A stretch of DNA of 64,000 nt from an uncultured Desulfatitalea sp. (GTDB taxonomy: Bacteria > Desulfobacterota > Desulfobacteria > Desulfobacterales > Desulfosarcinaceae). The stretch is taken from NCBI GenBank assembly GCA_937868765.1, contig CALMNL010000002.1, positions 1 to 64,000 of the forward strand. The letters run 5' to 3'. This document shows, one piece after another, positions 26,472 to 36,224 of the stretch (the stretch's first letter is position 1; each line of letters starts with the position of its first letter). Made by a program: the position numbers and the translations under genes. Below the pieces are notes generated by a model that saw nothing but the letters and a program-made list of their open reading frames with translations, did no database searches and was not told the DNA's origin.

Positions 26472-27551
26472 ATGAAGACGATAGAGATAGGTCTCCTGGG
26501 AAAACATGGCCTGGCGATGCTGGTGGGGGTCGCCATGCTGGTGATCCTGGTTGGCACAGGGGGCAATATCTGGTTCGGGCGCACCGCCGGCCAGATCGCC
26601 AGAGACCAGTTCAACGCAGAGCAACTGGTGGTGGCCCGTAACGTGCGTTACTGGGTCGAACGACAAATGGCTGCGCTGGGCAAAGAGCTCGAACTGCTGG
26701 CCAAGAAGGCCGAGAATGGAGCGTCAGACCCACGGACCTTGCAGCCGCTGCTGCAACCCGCTTTCGAGCGAGTGGTGGGGCTGGGCGTCGACAGGATCGA
26801 ACTGGTCGACCCCCGCCGGCGTGAAAAATATACCTATTATCCCTTCCGCCTGAACCCGGAGCGATCGCCCCTGTCGCCGGATGACGAAGCACCCGAAGTG
26901 GCAGGCCTGTCCAGTGCGGCCGGGAGTTCGCGAATCCGCATCATTGAAACGCTTCCTGCCGGTTCGGACATCCAGTTGACCCTTTCCATGGAGTTGACAA
27001 ACCTCTCGCCGGCCCGGCTTGCATTCCAGGTCAATCTGTCATGGTTCCTGGCGCCCTTTCTCAAGCACATCCGTTCGGGCAAGGACGGATATGCCTGGCT
27101 CCTCGACGATCAGGGCCGTTTTCTATTTCATCCCTACACCGCCTTCACGGGTCGAAGTGCCTTCGATGCGCGCCACCAGCGAGATCCGGGCATCTCGCTG
27201 CAGCGGATTGACACGATCCAGAAGGAGGGCATGCTCAAAGGGCTGGAAGGCACCGGCGCCTACCTTTCGGCCTGGCATCTGGGAATTACCGGGCCCATGG
27301 AAAAGCTGATCGCCTATACGCCGATTACCATTTCCGAATCGCCGCTTCGCAAATGGTCCGTGGCCGTGGTGGCGCCGATGCATGAAATCGGGCCGGCCCT
27401 GGCCAGGATTCATCGGCTGCAGCTCTTTCTGCAGGCCATGGTGCTGCTCGTTGTGTTCAGCGCAGCCGCGGTCGTGTATTTTTTCAGGCTCCGGTGGCAC
27501 CAGCGGCTCGAAGAATGCGAAGCAATCCGGTCGCAGGCATTGAAGCTTTAA
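26472..27551 (+). CDS. Membrane Cache sensor protein without a kinase domain
   Basis: 359 aa. One N-terminal helix (GLAMLVGVAMLVILVGTGG), a periplasmic Cache region and a second helix (LFLQAMVLLVVFSAAAVVYF). It ends within the linker, at the point where kinases normally continue into PAS. It is plainly related to the sensor half of the 36696 kinase (compare GYAWLLDDQGRFLFHPYT with GYAWIIDQRGIFLHHPYT, and KWSVAVVAP-EI-ALARIHRLQL). The family thus supplies a sensor-only version, either truncated by mutation or working by interaction. It lies beside a PEP-synthase-like gene, as does the 36696 gene. Confidence 0.8.
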   Translation: MKTIEIGLLGKHGLAMLVGVAMLVILVGTGGNIWFGRTAGQIARDQFNAEQLVVARNVRYWVERQMAALGKELELLAKKAENGASDPRTLQPLLQPAFERVVGLGVDRIELVDPRRREKYTYYPFRLNPERSPLSPDDEAPEVAGLSSAAGSSRIRIIETLPAGSDIQLTLSMELTNLSPARLAFQVNLSWFLAPFLKHIRSGKDGYAWLLDDQGRFLFHPYTAFTGRSAFDARHQRDPGISLQRIDTIQKEGMLKGLEGTGAYLSAWHLGITGPMEKLIAYTPITISESPLRKWSVAVVAPMHEIGPALARIHRLQLFLQAMVLLVVFSAAAVVYFFRLRWHQRLEECEAIRSQALKL

Positions 27552-27620
27552 AGGCGGTCCCTCCGTCTTCACCAAAGGGACTTTGCCGGGACAAGTGCGA
27601 GATGGCCTGATCGTCCGTTC

Positions 27621-30206
27621 TCATCCGCCAGTCAGGGGAAGGCGGTAGGTTCCTTTGAGGAAAGCCTGCGCGGCGGCTTCCACGCTGGCCTCGGTGTTCA
27701 TCAACATATCCATCTGCCGGGAGAACTGCAGCAACGATCCGAGTCGCTCGACGTGTTTCTCGATAATCCCGCATTCGTACTTCACCAGCCGGGCATCCAC
27801 CTGGTCGCTTTTGACTTCCACGGAGAAATCCATGGCACCCAGAATGCGGGCGATGGCCCGCGCGCGGCGGTTGCGCCGGACCTCGTCGGCCGCGCCGCCT
27901 TTGAAGGAAAAGGTGATGTAGTTCTTGTTGATGTTCTCTGCGCAGCAGCAATCCAGGATGCTGTAGTGGTAGCCGATGCGTGAACTGAAATTGAGATAGT
28001 TGTCCGAAGCAATGGCGTAGCTGCGATCCCCCATGGCCTCGGATTGGGCAGGTGGAGAGAGCAATTGCTCGCTCATCACCGCAAAGAAACCGGACAACGC
28101 GACGGGGCGGGGTTCCGCCTGCATGAATGCTTCGTGCGTCATCCCCTGGATCAGGGCCTTGAGCGGCGTCGAGGCCAGTTTCGTCGGGTGCACCTTTCTT
28201 TGACCGAGCGCCTCTGGGAGTAACGCGCCGCCCAGGTCGATGAGGTACAGATCCACGGGCAGCGGCAGATCCAGCTTGATCGCGTTGCCGTCCTGGCCGG
28301 AAATCGAATCTCCCAGTTGAAACATTTCCGCATAGCACAACTCGTGGGCCACGCGCATGATGTCATGCACCGTCCGGCAGGCTGCGGGGCCGAAATCGGG
28401 CGATTTGGGATCGGCCAGGTGCAGGGGCACGATCAGATCGGCGGTTCGCCGCAATGTTCGGTAGAGGGTCGTATCCTGGAACGCCGGGACGGCAGGCGGC
28501 GCGAGGGCCGTCAGCGGCGGCACCTCTCCTTGATAGACCACCCCCGCATAGGCATCCACGGTCACCCTGCTGCCATGGGCGATCCGGCTGAGGGCGCTCT
28601 TTACTTCCAGAATCGTGGGAACTTTGAATTCCCTGGCCAGGGAAGCCATATGCCCGGTAATGCTTCCCACTTCGGTTACAATCGCCCGGGCCTTGTTCAT
28701 CGCCATGACCAGGCGTGGCGCCGAACGCCGGGCGACCAGAACGGCCCCCTCGGGAAACCGTTGCAGTGCCTCGTCGGACGTCACATGATATGCCGGCCCA
28801 TATCCCACGCCGGGGTAAACGCTGACACCCCCTTCGGCCAATACCCGATAACCCTCATAACGCATTGTGCTTTGTTGGTTTTGCTTCTTGCCCGTGGTGG
28901 GCAGGGGCCGGGTCTGCAGGAGAATCAGGTCGGCCTCGGGGGTCAGGGCCCATTCGATGTCCTGGGGGGTGCCGTAATGGACCTCCAGGCGGATGGCATA
29001 TTCGGCCAGTTGCAGGATTTGTGCGTCGGTGAGGCAGGGCGCGTCCCGCCGGTCCGTCGGCACCGGCGCTTCGCAAAGCCCTGCACCGGCCTGCATGATC
29101 AGCTGGAAAGGCTTGTGAACCACCTGCCGGGTAAGTATCTGGATATGTTTTCGATCGACGACATAAAGATCGGTCGATACCACGCCGTCCACTGCATAGG
29201 GCCCCAGCCCCCACACGGCATTGATGATGATATGGGGGTGCCGGGGATCGGCGGGATCCCGGGAATAGAGCACGCCGCTGGCCACTGAAGGGACCATGCG
29301 CAGGCAGGCCACGCCCATGGCGATATGCGCGTCACGGACCCCCTTGGCCGATCGATACATCATGGCCTGATCGGAATAAAGACTTGCCACGATCCGCCGG
29401 TAGCTCTCCGGCACTTTTTCCACCGGGACGTTCAGGTCGGAACGGTATTGCCCGGCAAACGTCAGTTGACTGTCTTCACCGATGGCACTGCTGCGCATTG
29501 CCAGGCGGCAGACACCGGGCTCGGGTTGCCGAGCCGCCAGTTGGCCGGCGGCCTGCCTCAGGTCCGCTTCCAGCTCCTTGGGCAATGGAGCGGCTTGGAT
29601 CATCTCCCGGATGGCAGCACCCGTTTCCGGGATGCTCGCCTGCGAGCCGGGGGCCGACGTTGCCAACTTGGCCTGTATGGCCTCGCCAAGACCCGCGTGT
29701 GCCATGAAGCGGTCAAACGCCTGGGTGGTGACGGCAAATCCGGCCGGGATGGGTAAATGCAAGACCCCGTGCATTTCGCCCAGATTGGCGTTCTTGCCGC
29801 CGACCCAGTCGACCATCTCCTTGGTGACCCGGTCGTAGGTCAAAACCATGGCCTCGGGCCGCGCCTGGCCGGATTGTCCGATCAACGCCTGAAGGTCGGC
29901 TTCGATCCGCACCAGTACATCCTGCAAAACGGTGTATTTGCCACCCGAAACGGCATCGAGCGCAGCCACCATTCGTTTTGCCTGGGTCATGGCCCGTGAA
30001 GCCTGGGCGCGGATGTAGCTCAGGCCGAATACCCATCGGCCCTGCAGGTTGTCCTCGATGTCGGCAATGATGTTGAGCAGTTCGGTGTTGGCGGCCAACA
30101 GCGCCTTGAAGCCCGCATACCTGGCTTGGAAGGGCTGTGAGGGACCCTTGGAAGAGACCGGCGCCCGCCGTCGATACAGCGCTTTGATAGCATCCAAAAA
30201 GGCCAT
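27621..30206 (-). CDS. PEP-synthase-like phosphotransferase with unusual C-terminal domain
   Basis: 861 aa from ATG 30206 behind GAGGG. After a helical N-terminus (1-115) comes a PPDK/PEP-synthase ATP-binding domain (about 130-440: VGGKNANLGEM, CRLAMRSSAIGEDS, NAVWGLGPYAVDGVVS, LLQTRPLP). A swivelling phosphohistidine domain follows, with catalytic His519 in GSITGHMASLAREFKVPTI. The PEP/pyruvate-binding barrel normally last in this family is absent. Instead residues 580-861 form a domain I do not recognise (NYLNFSSRIGYHYSILDCCC, FKGGAADEVRRNRRARAI). It may phosphorylate a different acceptor, as rifampicin phosphotransferase and phenylphosphate synthase do. Paralogue of 33591. Confidence 0.75.
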   Translation of the reverse strand: MAFLDAIKALYRRRAPVSSKGPSQPFQARYAGFKALLAANTELLNIIADIEDNLQGRWVFGLSYIRAQASRAMTQAKRMVAALDAVSGGKYTVLQDVLVRIEADLQALIGQSGQARPEAMVLTYDRVTKEMVDWVGGKNANLGEMHGVLHLPIPAGFAVTTQAFDRFMAHAGLGEAIQAKLATSAPGSQASIPETGAAIREMIQAAPLPKELEADLRQAAGQLAARQPEPGVCRLAMRSSAIGEDSQLTFAGQYRSDLNVPVEKVPESYRRIVASLYSDQAMMYRSAKGVRDAHIAMGVACLRMVPSVASGVLYSRDPADPRHPHIIINAVWGLGPYAVDGVVSTDLYVVDRKHIQILTRQVVHKPFQLIMQAGAGLCEAPVPTDRRDAPCLTDAQILQLAEYAIRLEVHYGTPQDIEWALTPEADLILLQTRPLPTTGKKQNQQSTMRYEGYRVLAEGGVSVYPGVGYGPAYHVTSDEALQRFPEGAVLVARRSAPRLVMAMNKARAIVTEVGSITGHMASLAREFKVPTILEVKSALSRIAHGSRVTVDAYAGVVYQGEVPPLTALAPPAVPAFQDTTLYRTLRRTADLIVPLHLADPKSPDFGPAACRTVHDIMRVAHELCYAEMFQLGDSISGQDGNAIKLDLPLPVDLYLIDLGGALLPEALGQRKVHPTKLASTPLKALIQGMTHEAFMQAEPRPVALSGFFAVMSEQLLSPPAQSEAMGDRSYAIASDNYLNFSSRIGYHYSILDCCCAENINKNYITFSFKGGAADEVRRNRRARAIARILGAMDFSVEVKSDQVDARLVKYECGIIEKHVERLGSLLQFSRQMDMLMNTEASVEAAAQAFLKGTYRLPLTGG

Positions 30207-30767
30207 GAACCCTCGGTGGGGTTGCAGTCTCCGAAAGACTATCCGCTTGCGGCACGCAACAACAGATCCGCCGCGCCCCCTGCTTCCTTTAGATTGCACG
30301 GCCCGCAGAAGAGACGAACAGATGCCTTATGTGCCGTCTGCTAGAGATCTATCATCCGGGAGGGTGGCAAGCAATGTGCCAACTATGGCGGATTAGCCCT
30401 TTCAGCCGAACGGCAACGGCGGCGGCGCCCAAGGCCTTTATCCGCAATACACCGCCGTGTCCGTTTTTCTTACACCCTGTTAAGCATTTTTCGGGTGCAT
30501 TGTCCGCTTTTTGGAAAAAGTGACTTCAGATCCCGCATCGGCGGCCGTCCGGAGGGCTTCGGGGCAATGGCATAGGAGTTGCTTTGGTGATGCCGTAATC
30601 GATGCGGCCTGACAGGGCCGGAATTCCAGGCGAGGCAAGGTTTGGTCAGAACCTTTAAGATAAAACATAGGCAAAACAGGGACGCCGCAGCGGCTCGTAC
30701 GAAGATGCCGAGGCATCTGTCGGCACAGCACGATCGAGCGGCCCGGGAACAAGGAGGTATCATTCAA
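30207..30767. promoter_or_regulatory. Regulatory region with sigma54 promoter before the TauE/SafE operon
   Basis: TGGCATAGGAGTTGCT at 30568-30583 is a good sigma54 promoter for the operon beginning at 30768. CTTACA-CCC-TGTTAAG at 30469-30484, 84 bases further up, is a near match to the TTTACA-N3-TGTAAA elements. The minus-strand promoter of the PEP-synthase-like gene was not identified. Confidence 0.65.
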
Positions 30768-31064
30768 ATGAAGCGGATTTTAGGACGAATAACGGCGATG
30801 GTCGCGGCGGGCATGCTCTGCATGCCGGCCTGGGTGTGGGCGGCCGGTGAAAAGGCCACCAATATCGTAGTGGTGGCCGACACCCGGCGGGTCACGGGCG
30901 TGATGAAGTATTTTTCCAACCTGTACAACACCAACGTGGTTCTGTTCGCCGTCTGGGCGGTGGTGCTCACGGTGGTCATCGGCTGCACCCTGGGTTTCCT
31001 CATGGATTTCATCATGGAACGCACCGGCCTGGATCTCAAGTCACGCAAGATCATCGAACACTAA
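30768..31064 (+). CDS. Small membrane protein of the TauE/SafE operon
   Basis: 98 aa, ATG 30768 after AAGGAGGT. A cleavable signal or first helix (ITAMVAAGMLCMPAWVWAA) is followed by a short periplasmic stretch, then one membrane helix (VVLFAVWAVVLTVVIGCTLGF) and a charged tail (MERTGLDLKSRKIIEH). No named family. It lies 22 bases before the TauE/SafE gene and is probably an accessory subunit or assembly factor. Confidence 0.75.
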   Translation: MKRILGRITAMVAAGMLCMPAWVWAAGEKATNIVVVADTRRVTGVMKYFSNLYNTNVVLFAVWAVVLTVVIGCTLGFLMDFIMERTGLDLKSRKIIEH

Positions 31065-31086
31065 ACCCTAAGGGAGGAAAAATAGA

Positions 31087-32130
31087 ATGGATGCTTCCTG
31101 GCTGTATATGTTCATGCCCATTGCGGGTGTCAAAATCTTCTGGCCCGGCTTGGTGCTGATCGGTTTCTCGGTAGGCGTGATCGGCGGCTTCTTCGGCATG
31201 GGCGGCGCCTGGATGGTGACCCCGGGCCTCAACATCCTGGGATTCCCCATGGCTTTCGCCATCGGCACCGACATTGCGCATATCGCCGGCAAGTCCATGA
31301 TTTCGACCATCCGGCATTCGAAGTTCGGCAACGTGGATTACAAACTGGGTATCATCATGGTGATCGGCACCATGGGCGGTATCGAGTGCGGCGCGCAGCT
31401 GGTCATGTATCTGGAGCGCCTGGGGCAAGTGGGCCCGGTGGTCCGCTGGGTCTATGTCGTCTTCCTGCTGCTGATCGCCCTCATGGTCTTTTCCGATTAT
31501 GCCAAGGCCCGCAAGAAAAAGAAGATGGGCGAGCAGGCCGGTGAAAAGGGCGTGGAAGGGTTCACCTGGTACAAGACCCTGCACAAAATCAACATTCCCC
31601 CCATGGTGCACTTCAAGACCTCCGGGATTTACTGCTCGGCCTGGCTGCCCATCATGGTCAGCTTCGTCACCGGCGTGCTGGCCGGCTTCCTGGGCATCGG
31701 CGGCGGTCTGCTGCGCATGCCGGCCCTGATTTACTTCATCGGCGCCCCCACCCATGTGGCCGTGGGCACCGACCTGTTCGAGGTCATGATCTCCGGTCTT
31801 TACGGCGCCTTCACCTATACCTTGAAGGGCCGCATCGAGCTGGTGGCGGTTTTCGTAATGCTCACCGGCGCCGCCATCGGCGCCCAGATCGGCACCGTGG
31901 CCACCAAGTACGCCAAGGGGTACGGCATTCGCCTGGCCTTCGGCGCGGCCGTGCTGTGCTGCATGATCTCCATCATCCTCAAGCAGTTCAAGTTCGAGGC
32001 TCCGGCCGCGGTCCTGATCCTGGGCACCATCGGCGTGATCTGTATCTACATCTGTGCGATCATGTTCAAGGGGGCCGCCAACGAACTGCGGGAGAAGAAG
32101 GCCCGCGAAGCCATGGCCAGCAGAGCCTAA
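31087..32130 (+). CDS. TauE/SafE-family sulfite/organosulfonate exporter
   Basis: 347 aa with about eight membrane helices in two repeats. The first repeat has VGVIGGFFGMGGAWMVTPGLNILG, the second TGVLAGFLGIGGGLLRMPALIYF and GTDLFEVMISGLYGAF. These glycine-rich motifs define the TauE/SafE (DUF81) family of anion exporters for sulfite, sulfoacetate and related compounds. In a sulfate-reducer-like context it may move sulfite or another sulfur oxyanion; substrate and direction are inference. It is the second gene of a sigma54-type operon. Confidence 0.88.
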   Translation: MDASWLYMFMPIAGVKIFWPGLVLIGFSVGVIGGFFGMGGAWMVTPGLNILGFPMAFAIGTDIAHIAGKSMISTIRHSKFGNVDYKLGIIMVIGTMGGIECGAQLVMYLERLGQVGPVVRWVYVVFLLLIALMVFSDYAKARKKKKMGEQAGEKGVEGFTWYKTLHKINIPPMVHFKTSGIYCSAWLPIMVSFVTGVLAGFLGIGGGLLRMPALIYFIGAPTHVAVGTDLFEVMISGLYGAFTYTLKGRIELVAVFVMLTGAAIGAQIGTVATKYAKGYGIRLAFGAAVLCCMISIILKQFKFEAPAAVLILGTIGVICIYICAIMFKGAANELREKKAREAMASRA

Positions 32131-32149
32131 CGGAGGGGAGAAAATTACG

Positions 32150-32485
32150 ATGAAACGCACGACCATTATGACTCTCATGATTTTGGGTTTGGCGCTCTGT
32201 CTGATGGGCACGGCCGTCGCGGCCGAAGTGAGCCAGGGCAAATGCCTGCGCTACGATAAGGAGCGCAAGGTGATCGCCATCGAGGAGTACGACATCAACT
32301 TCAGCAAGGAATTTCCCTTCGGGCACCCCACCGGCACCGAAGCGGAATTCGATGTGGCCACGGCGACGATCGGCATTATGCCGGAACCCGGCGATATCTT
32401 GCGGCTGGCATATAATGTCAAGGACGGCGCCAAAGTCGCCCTGAAAGTGATGAACGTATCCAAGCAGGATCTGCGTAAGAAGTAA
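32150..32485 (+). CDS. Periplasmic small protein of the TauE/SafE operon
   Basis: 111 aa, ATG 32150 after GGAGGGGAG. A clear signal peptide (MTLMILGLALCLMGTAVAA) precedes a beta-rich domain of about 90 residues (CLRYDKERKVIAIEEYDINF, ATIGIMPEPGDILRLAYN). I do not recognise the fold; it could be a small OB-like periplasmic domain. It is in one operon with the exporter, 19 bases apart, so a substrate-capture role is a reasonable guess only. Confidence 0.75.
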   Translation: MKRTTIMTLMILGLALCLMGTAVAAEVSQGKCLRYDKERKVIAIEEYDINFSKEFPFGHPTGTEAEFDVATATIGIMPEPGDILRLAYNVKDGAKVALKVMNVSKQDLRKK

Positions 32486-32575
32486 AAGCAGCAATGCCGG
32501 GGGGCGGGTGTCCGGGCCCATGGACCTGCCGGCCGCCCTCCCCCGGCGACCCATCTCCAGGAAAGGATCCGAACC

Positions 32576-32812
32576 ATGTTTGAACCGCGGCAGATCGCTC
32601 CCGAGGATAGACTCAACAAAAAGCAACGCTGGGTGGCCGTGGCCATGAACCTGCTCCTGCTGGCGGAACTCACCCTGGCCATATATCTGGGGCAGCAGGA
32701 CCCCGAAAACCTGACGGCCATCTTTCTGCGTACCTTTATCCCCCTGGCAATCGTTACCGTGGCGGCGGCTCGTTTCTCCATGCGGCGTCTGCAAACCCGG
32801 GCGGTTTCCTGA
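32576..32812 (+). CDS. Small two-helix membrane protein
   Basis: 78 aa. Two hydrophobic segments (VAVAMNLLLLAELTLAIYL and FIPLAIVTVAAARF) with a basic C-terminus. ATG 32576 follows AAAGGATCCGAACC. No family recognised. Same direction as the exporter operon, about 90 bases downstream of it, and 2 bases before the next gene. Confidence 0.7.
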   Translation: MFEPRQIAPEDRLNKKQRWVAVAMNLLLLAELTLAIYLGQQDPENLTAIFLRTFIPLAIVTVAAARFSMRRLQTRAVS

Positions 32813-32814
32813 AA

Positions 32815-33624
32815 TTGATTAAACGAGCCACCATGCTGCAAAGACTCCCCCCGCGCCGGTCTGTTCACCGCTTCGGGCTGATTATCGGCACTCTTTTTCT
32901 ACTCTCCGTGCTCGATACATTCGTTTCCGGCCACCTGGAAGATCCTCGCACCATCCGGGCATTGCCCGACACGCGCCATGCCGTCAACGGCACTTTGGAC
33001 GTGACGGTGGACGGTATCTCGCAATTGACGTACCGCGGGGACGTGCCTGGGATCGTGCTGACGTTTCTGGACCTGCGCGGTCGGATCTGGCGTGGAGAAC
33101 TGCGGGTGGCGTTGCCGGTTCAGTCAGGCGACTACCGGATTCGGATCCTCAACCGGCAACAACCGTCGGTCGACGCCGCCCCTGCCTTGCGGGTGTTGGT
33201 TTTTGAAACCCCCGGGGCCCTGAATGCCAGCTATCCATCGATCTGCCGCAAGGTGCTGGGAATCTCCCCCTGGTGGGTCGTGGTGATTACCTTCCCGCCC
33301 CTGGTTTGTGCCTTGCTCCTTGCTTATCTTCACTCCTCCCAGCGCGAGTCCGATTTAGAGCGGCAAGGGATTTACCCCATCGTGAAGCTGGCCCGGCGCA
33401 AGGACCACTGGGAGGTGGGGATCGGCCTGCATGGGGAACAGAAGCTTTTCGCCGGGGATCTGTTGCGGTTGTTGAACACCCAGCTGGAGCCGGTGGGAGA
33501 ACTGCGCATCCGCTCGGTGAAGGGCGGCCTTGCCAGCGCCGAGCTGGATCTTTCCGTCGAAATCGCCCCTGCCTATTATGTTCAGAAATCCTACGGTCCA
33601 TCCTTTCCCGGATCGAGCGTGTAA
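32815..33624 (+). CDS. Membrane-anchored protein of the TauE/SafE operon
   Basis: 269 aa counted from TTG 32815 (ATG 32833 is an alternative; neither has a clear ribosome site). An N-terminal helix (FGLIIGTLFLLSVLDTFVSG), a periplasmic beta-rich domain to about residue 150, a second helix (WWVVVITFPPLVCALLLAYL) and a cytoplasmic beta-rich domain (YPIVKLARRKDHWEVGIGL). No domain name can be given. Its end overlaps the convergent PEP-synthase-like gene by 34 bases. Position suggests it is part of the exporter system. Confidence 0.65.
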   Translation: MIKRATMLQRLPPRRSVHRFGLIIGTLFLLSVLDTFVSGHLEDPRTIRALPDTRHAVNGTLDVTVDGISQLTYRGDVPGIVLTFLDLRGRIWRGELRVALPVQSGDYRIRILNRQQPSVDAAPALRVLVFETPGALNASYPSICRKVLGISPWWVVVITFPPLVCALLLAYLHSSQRESDLERQGIYPIVKLARRKDHWEVGIGLHGEQKLFAGDLLRLLNTQLEPVGELRIRSVKGGLASAELDLSVEIAPAYYVQKSYGPSFPGSSV

Positions 33625-36224
33625 TTTCCCTTCAGGAAGCATTCGGCCAGTTTGTCCACAAGCAATTCGCTGCTCATCAGCATATCCATCTGTCGGGTGT
33701 AGATCAGCAGGCGTCCGAGCAGATCGAGCTGCCGCTTGATATGGGGGGCTTCATGCTTTTCGATGCGGGCGGTTACGCGATCGGTCACGGTGGTCACTTT
33801 GAAATTGCTTTCAACCAGTACCTTCTCGATGAGCCGGGCCCGCCGGTTGCGCCGCAGCGGATCGGCGGCCCCCCCTTTGAACTGGAAGTTGATATAATTC
33901 TTGACGGACGTCTGGCCGCAGTAGCAATCCAGGATGCTGTAATGGTATCCCACCCGGGAGCTGAAATTCAGATAGCGGTCCGAAATGATGGCATAACTGC
34001 GATCGCCGAAGCGTTCGGCACCCATTCTCGGTGGCGAGAGCCACTGGTTGGTCATCACCGATGCCAGGCCGCCCAGGTGAATCGGCCGGGGACCCTGGCA
34101 TTGGAGGTCTTCGCACAACATGCCCTCGAGCAACGCTGCGAGCGGTGCCGATACAATTTCCGGGATCGTCACCCTGGAAACCTGGGTGGCATCCACGGTA
34201 AGGCCGCCGCCGAGGTCGATGAGAAACAGATCGATGGGGATATTGGCTTTGAGCCGCACCGAAAGCTGGGCGCGATCCGTCACCAGATCGCCGAGTTGGA
34301 AGATCTCTTCATAGGATTTCTCGTGAATGAAACGCATGATGTCATGAATGGTAAGACAATGTTGCGGAGAAAAATTGGCGGATCTGGGATCGGTCAGGTT
34401 CAGGGGCACGATGAGATCGGCCCTCCGTCGCAGCGCCTGATAGGTGGGGGTGTTGCGCATGATACCGGTGGGCTGAAATCCGGACTCGATCAATTCGGGC
34501 ACCCGGCCGGCGTAAACCCTTGCGTTGAAGGCGTCGATGGTGATCTCGGCGCCGGTGGGGATGATGGCCGTCCGGTTGCCCATGTTCAAGATGGTCGGGA
34601 TCATATACTCCCTGGCAAGAGAGGCCATGTGACCGGTGATGTTGCCGGATTCAGCCAGAATCGCCCGGGCCTTGGGCATGGCGATGACCAGATGGGCCGA
34701 AGCATGGGAGGACACCAGAATACTGCCGTCCGGAAAATTGGCCAGATCCGTATCGGTGCGCACATGATAGGCCGGGCCGCAGCCGATGCCGGGACAGGCG
34801 ATGTCGCCCCCCTCCAGCAATACCGAATACCCGACGATGGGGGTGGTTTGCAGTTTGCCGCCGGCCGTCATTGCATCCACATGCAGCGGCCGCGTTTGCA
34901 GAATGACGATGCGGCCCTGGGCGTCCAGGGCCCACTCCACGTCCTGGGGGCGGCCGAAGTGTTGTTCGAGCCGTATTCCATGCGCTGCGAGCAGCTGCGC
35001 CTGTGCTTCGGTCAGGCATGGGCGTTGCTGGTCGTCCGGCGGTACCGCCTCATCCAGCAGATCGCCGCTGGCAAGGGCTGTTAGGCGGGCGGCCTTGGTG
35101 GCGATCCTGGATTCAAGGAGGCGGGGGACGGCATCCTTGCTGAAAATGTAAGTGTCCGGGGACACGACCCCATCCACTGCGTACGGGCCCAGGCCCCAGA
35201 CCGCATTGATCAGGATGTGGTTCTCCAGGGGGTTGATGGGGTTGCGGGTGTACATCACCCCGCTGGTCTGGGCTTCGATCATCTCCTGGCAAGCCACGGC
35301 CATGGCCGCGGCCTGGAACGGGATGGCCATGTGAAGGCGATATGAAATGGCGTGGGCCGTGAAAAGACTGGCGACGATCTTCTTGTACGTTTCGGCGATC
35401 CGATCCGCAGGCACATTCAACACGGTGAGATACTGCCCGGCGAAGGATATCGCGCTGTCCTCGCCGATGGCGCTGCTGCGCAGGGCGATATTGACCGATC
35501 CGGACCGGCGGCCGGCCAGTCGATCCATCAGACGCTCATGGGCAGCGTGGATGGCGTCGGCGAGTTCAGGCGGGACTTGGGCATCGAGCAGCTTCTGCTG
35601 GATCTCTTCGCTGACCTGCAGAATGGTCTCGGCTTCGATGATATCCGCTTTGCTTTTCAAGCGCTGGATCACCTCGTCGAGTGCGTTGGCTTTGATAAAG
35701 TATTGGAAAGCACTGGTCGTTACGGCAAACCCGTCGGGCGTCGGCAGCCCGAGCAGATTGCGCAGTTCGCCGATGTTGGCATTTTTGGCCCCCACCCACT
35801 CCACATTATCTTGATCGATGCGTTCGTACTCGGCCACGAAGCCCGTCTCTTCCGGCCGCAGATCGACAGCGGTGCCCATATCGATTTTGATTTTGCGGTG
35901 AATGTCGTCCAAGGCCTTTTTCAAGAGCACGTAGGGGTGTCCGGACATGTTCTCCAGGCATTGAATCATGCGGGCACAGTGAAAAATGCTGCGCATGGTC
36001 TGGGCTTCGATGTAGGAACTGCCGAAAACCGTCTGGCCGTGAAGCTTGAGCTCGATATCCGATACGATCTTGAGCAATTCGGTATTGGATTCCAGCAGGG
36101 TCTTGAAATTGGAGTACTTGGTCCGGAAAGCCCGCATCATCTGTTCGCGCGTATCTTCCGACAATCGCCTGGGGCGGAACAAGGACCGCCATCGGTGCAA
36201 AATAGTTTTCACAGCAAGTTCCAT
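33591..36224 (-). CDS. PEP-synthase-like phosphotransferase with unusual C-terminal domain (second copy)
   Basis: 877 aa. Same order as the 27621 protein: helical N-terminus, ATP-binding domain (VGAKNANIGELRNLLGLPTP, NIALRSSAIGEDSAISFAG, NAVWGLGPYAVDGVVSPD), phosphohistidine domain with GNITGHMASLAREYMIPTI, then the unassigned C-terminal domain (YLNFSSRVGYHYSILDCYC, FKGGAADPLRRNRRAR) in place of the PEP barrel. The two copies share this whole layout, so they arose by duplication or family expansion. This copy is divergent from the 36696 kinase; the other is next to the kinase-less sensor of the same family. Confidence 0.75.
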   Translation of the reverse strand: MELAVKTILHRWRSLFRPRRLSEDTREQMMRAFRTKYSNFKTLLESNTELLKIVSDIELKLHGQTVFGSSYIEAQTMRSIFHCARMIQCLENMSGHPYVLLKKALDDIHRKIKIDMGTAVDLRPEETGFVAEYERIDQDNVEWVGAKNANIGELRNLLGLPTPDGFAVTTSAFQYFIKANALDEVIQRLKSKADIIEAETILQVSEEIQQKLLDAQVPPELADAIHAAHERLMDRLAGRRSGSVNIALRSSAIGEDSAISFAGQYLTVLNVPADRIAETYKKIVASLFTAHAISYRLHMAIPFQAAAMAVACQEMIEAQTSGVMYTRNPINPLENHILINAVWGLGPYAVDGVVSPDTYIFSKDAVPRLLESRIATKAARLTALASGDLLDEAVPPDDQQRPCLTEAQAQLLAAHGIRLEQHFGRPQDVEWALDAQGRIVILQTRPLHVDAMTAGGKLQTTPIVGYSVLLEGGDIACPGIGCGPAYHVRTDTDLANFPDGSILVSSHASAHLVIAMPKARAILAESGNITGHMASLAREYMIPTILNMGNRTAIIPTGAEITIDAFNARVYAGRVPELIESGFQPTGIMRNTPTYQALRRRADLIVPLNLTDPRSANFSPQHCLTIHDIMRFIHEKSYEEIFQLGDLVTDRAQLSVRLKANIPIDLFLIDLGGGLTVDATQVSRVTIPEIVSAPLAALLEGMLCEDLQCQGPRPIHLGGLASVMTNQWLSPPRMGAERFGDRSYAIISDRYLNFSSRVGYHYSILDCYCGQTSVKNYINFQFKGGAADPLRRNRRARLIEKVLVESNFKVTTVTDRVTARIEKHEAPHIKRQLDLLGRLLIYTRQMDMLMSSELLVDKLAECFLKGNYTLDPGKDGP

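Noticed and set aside
33273-35084. 603-aa plus frame
   Set aside because: Antisense of the PEP-synthase-like gene; no motifs.
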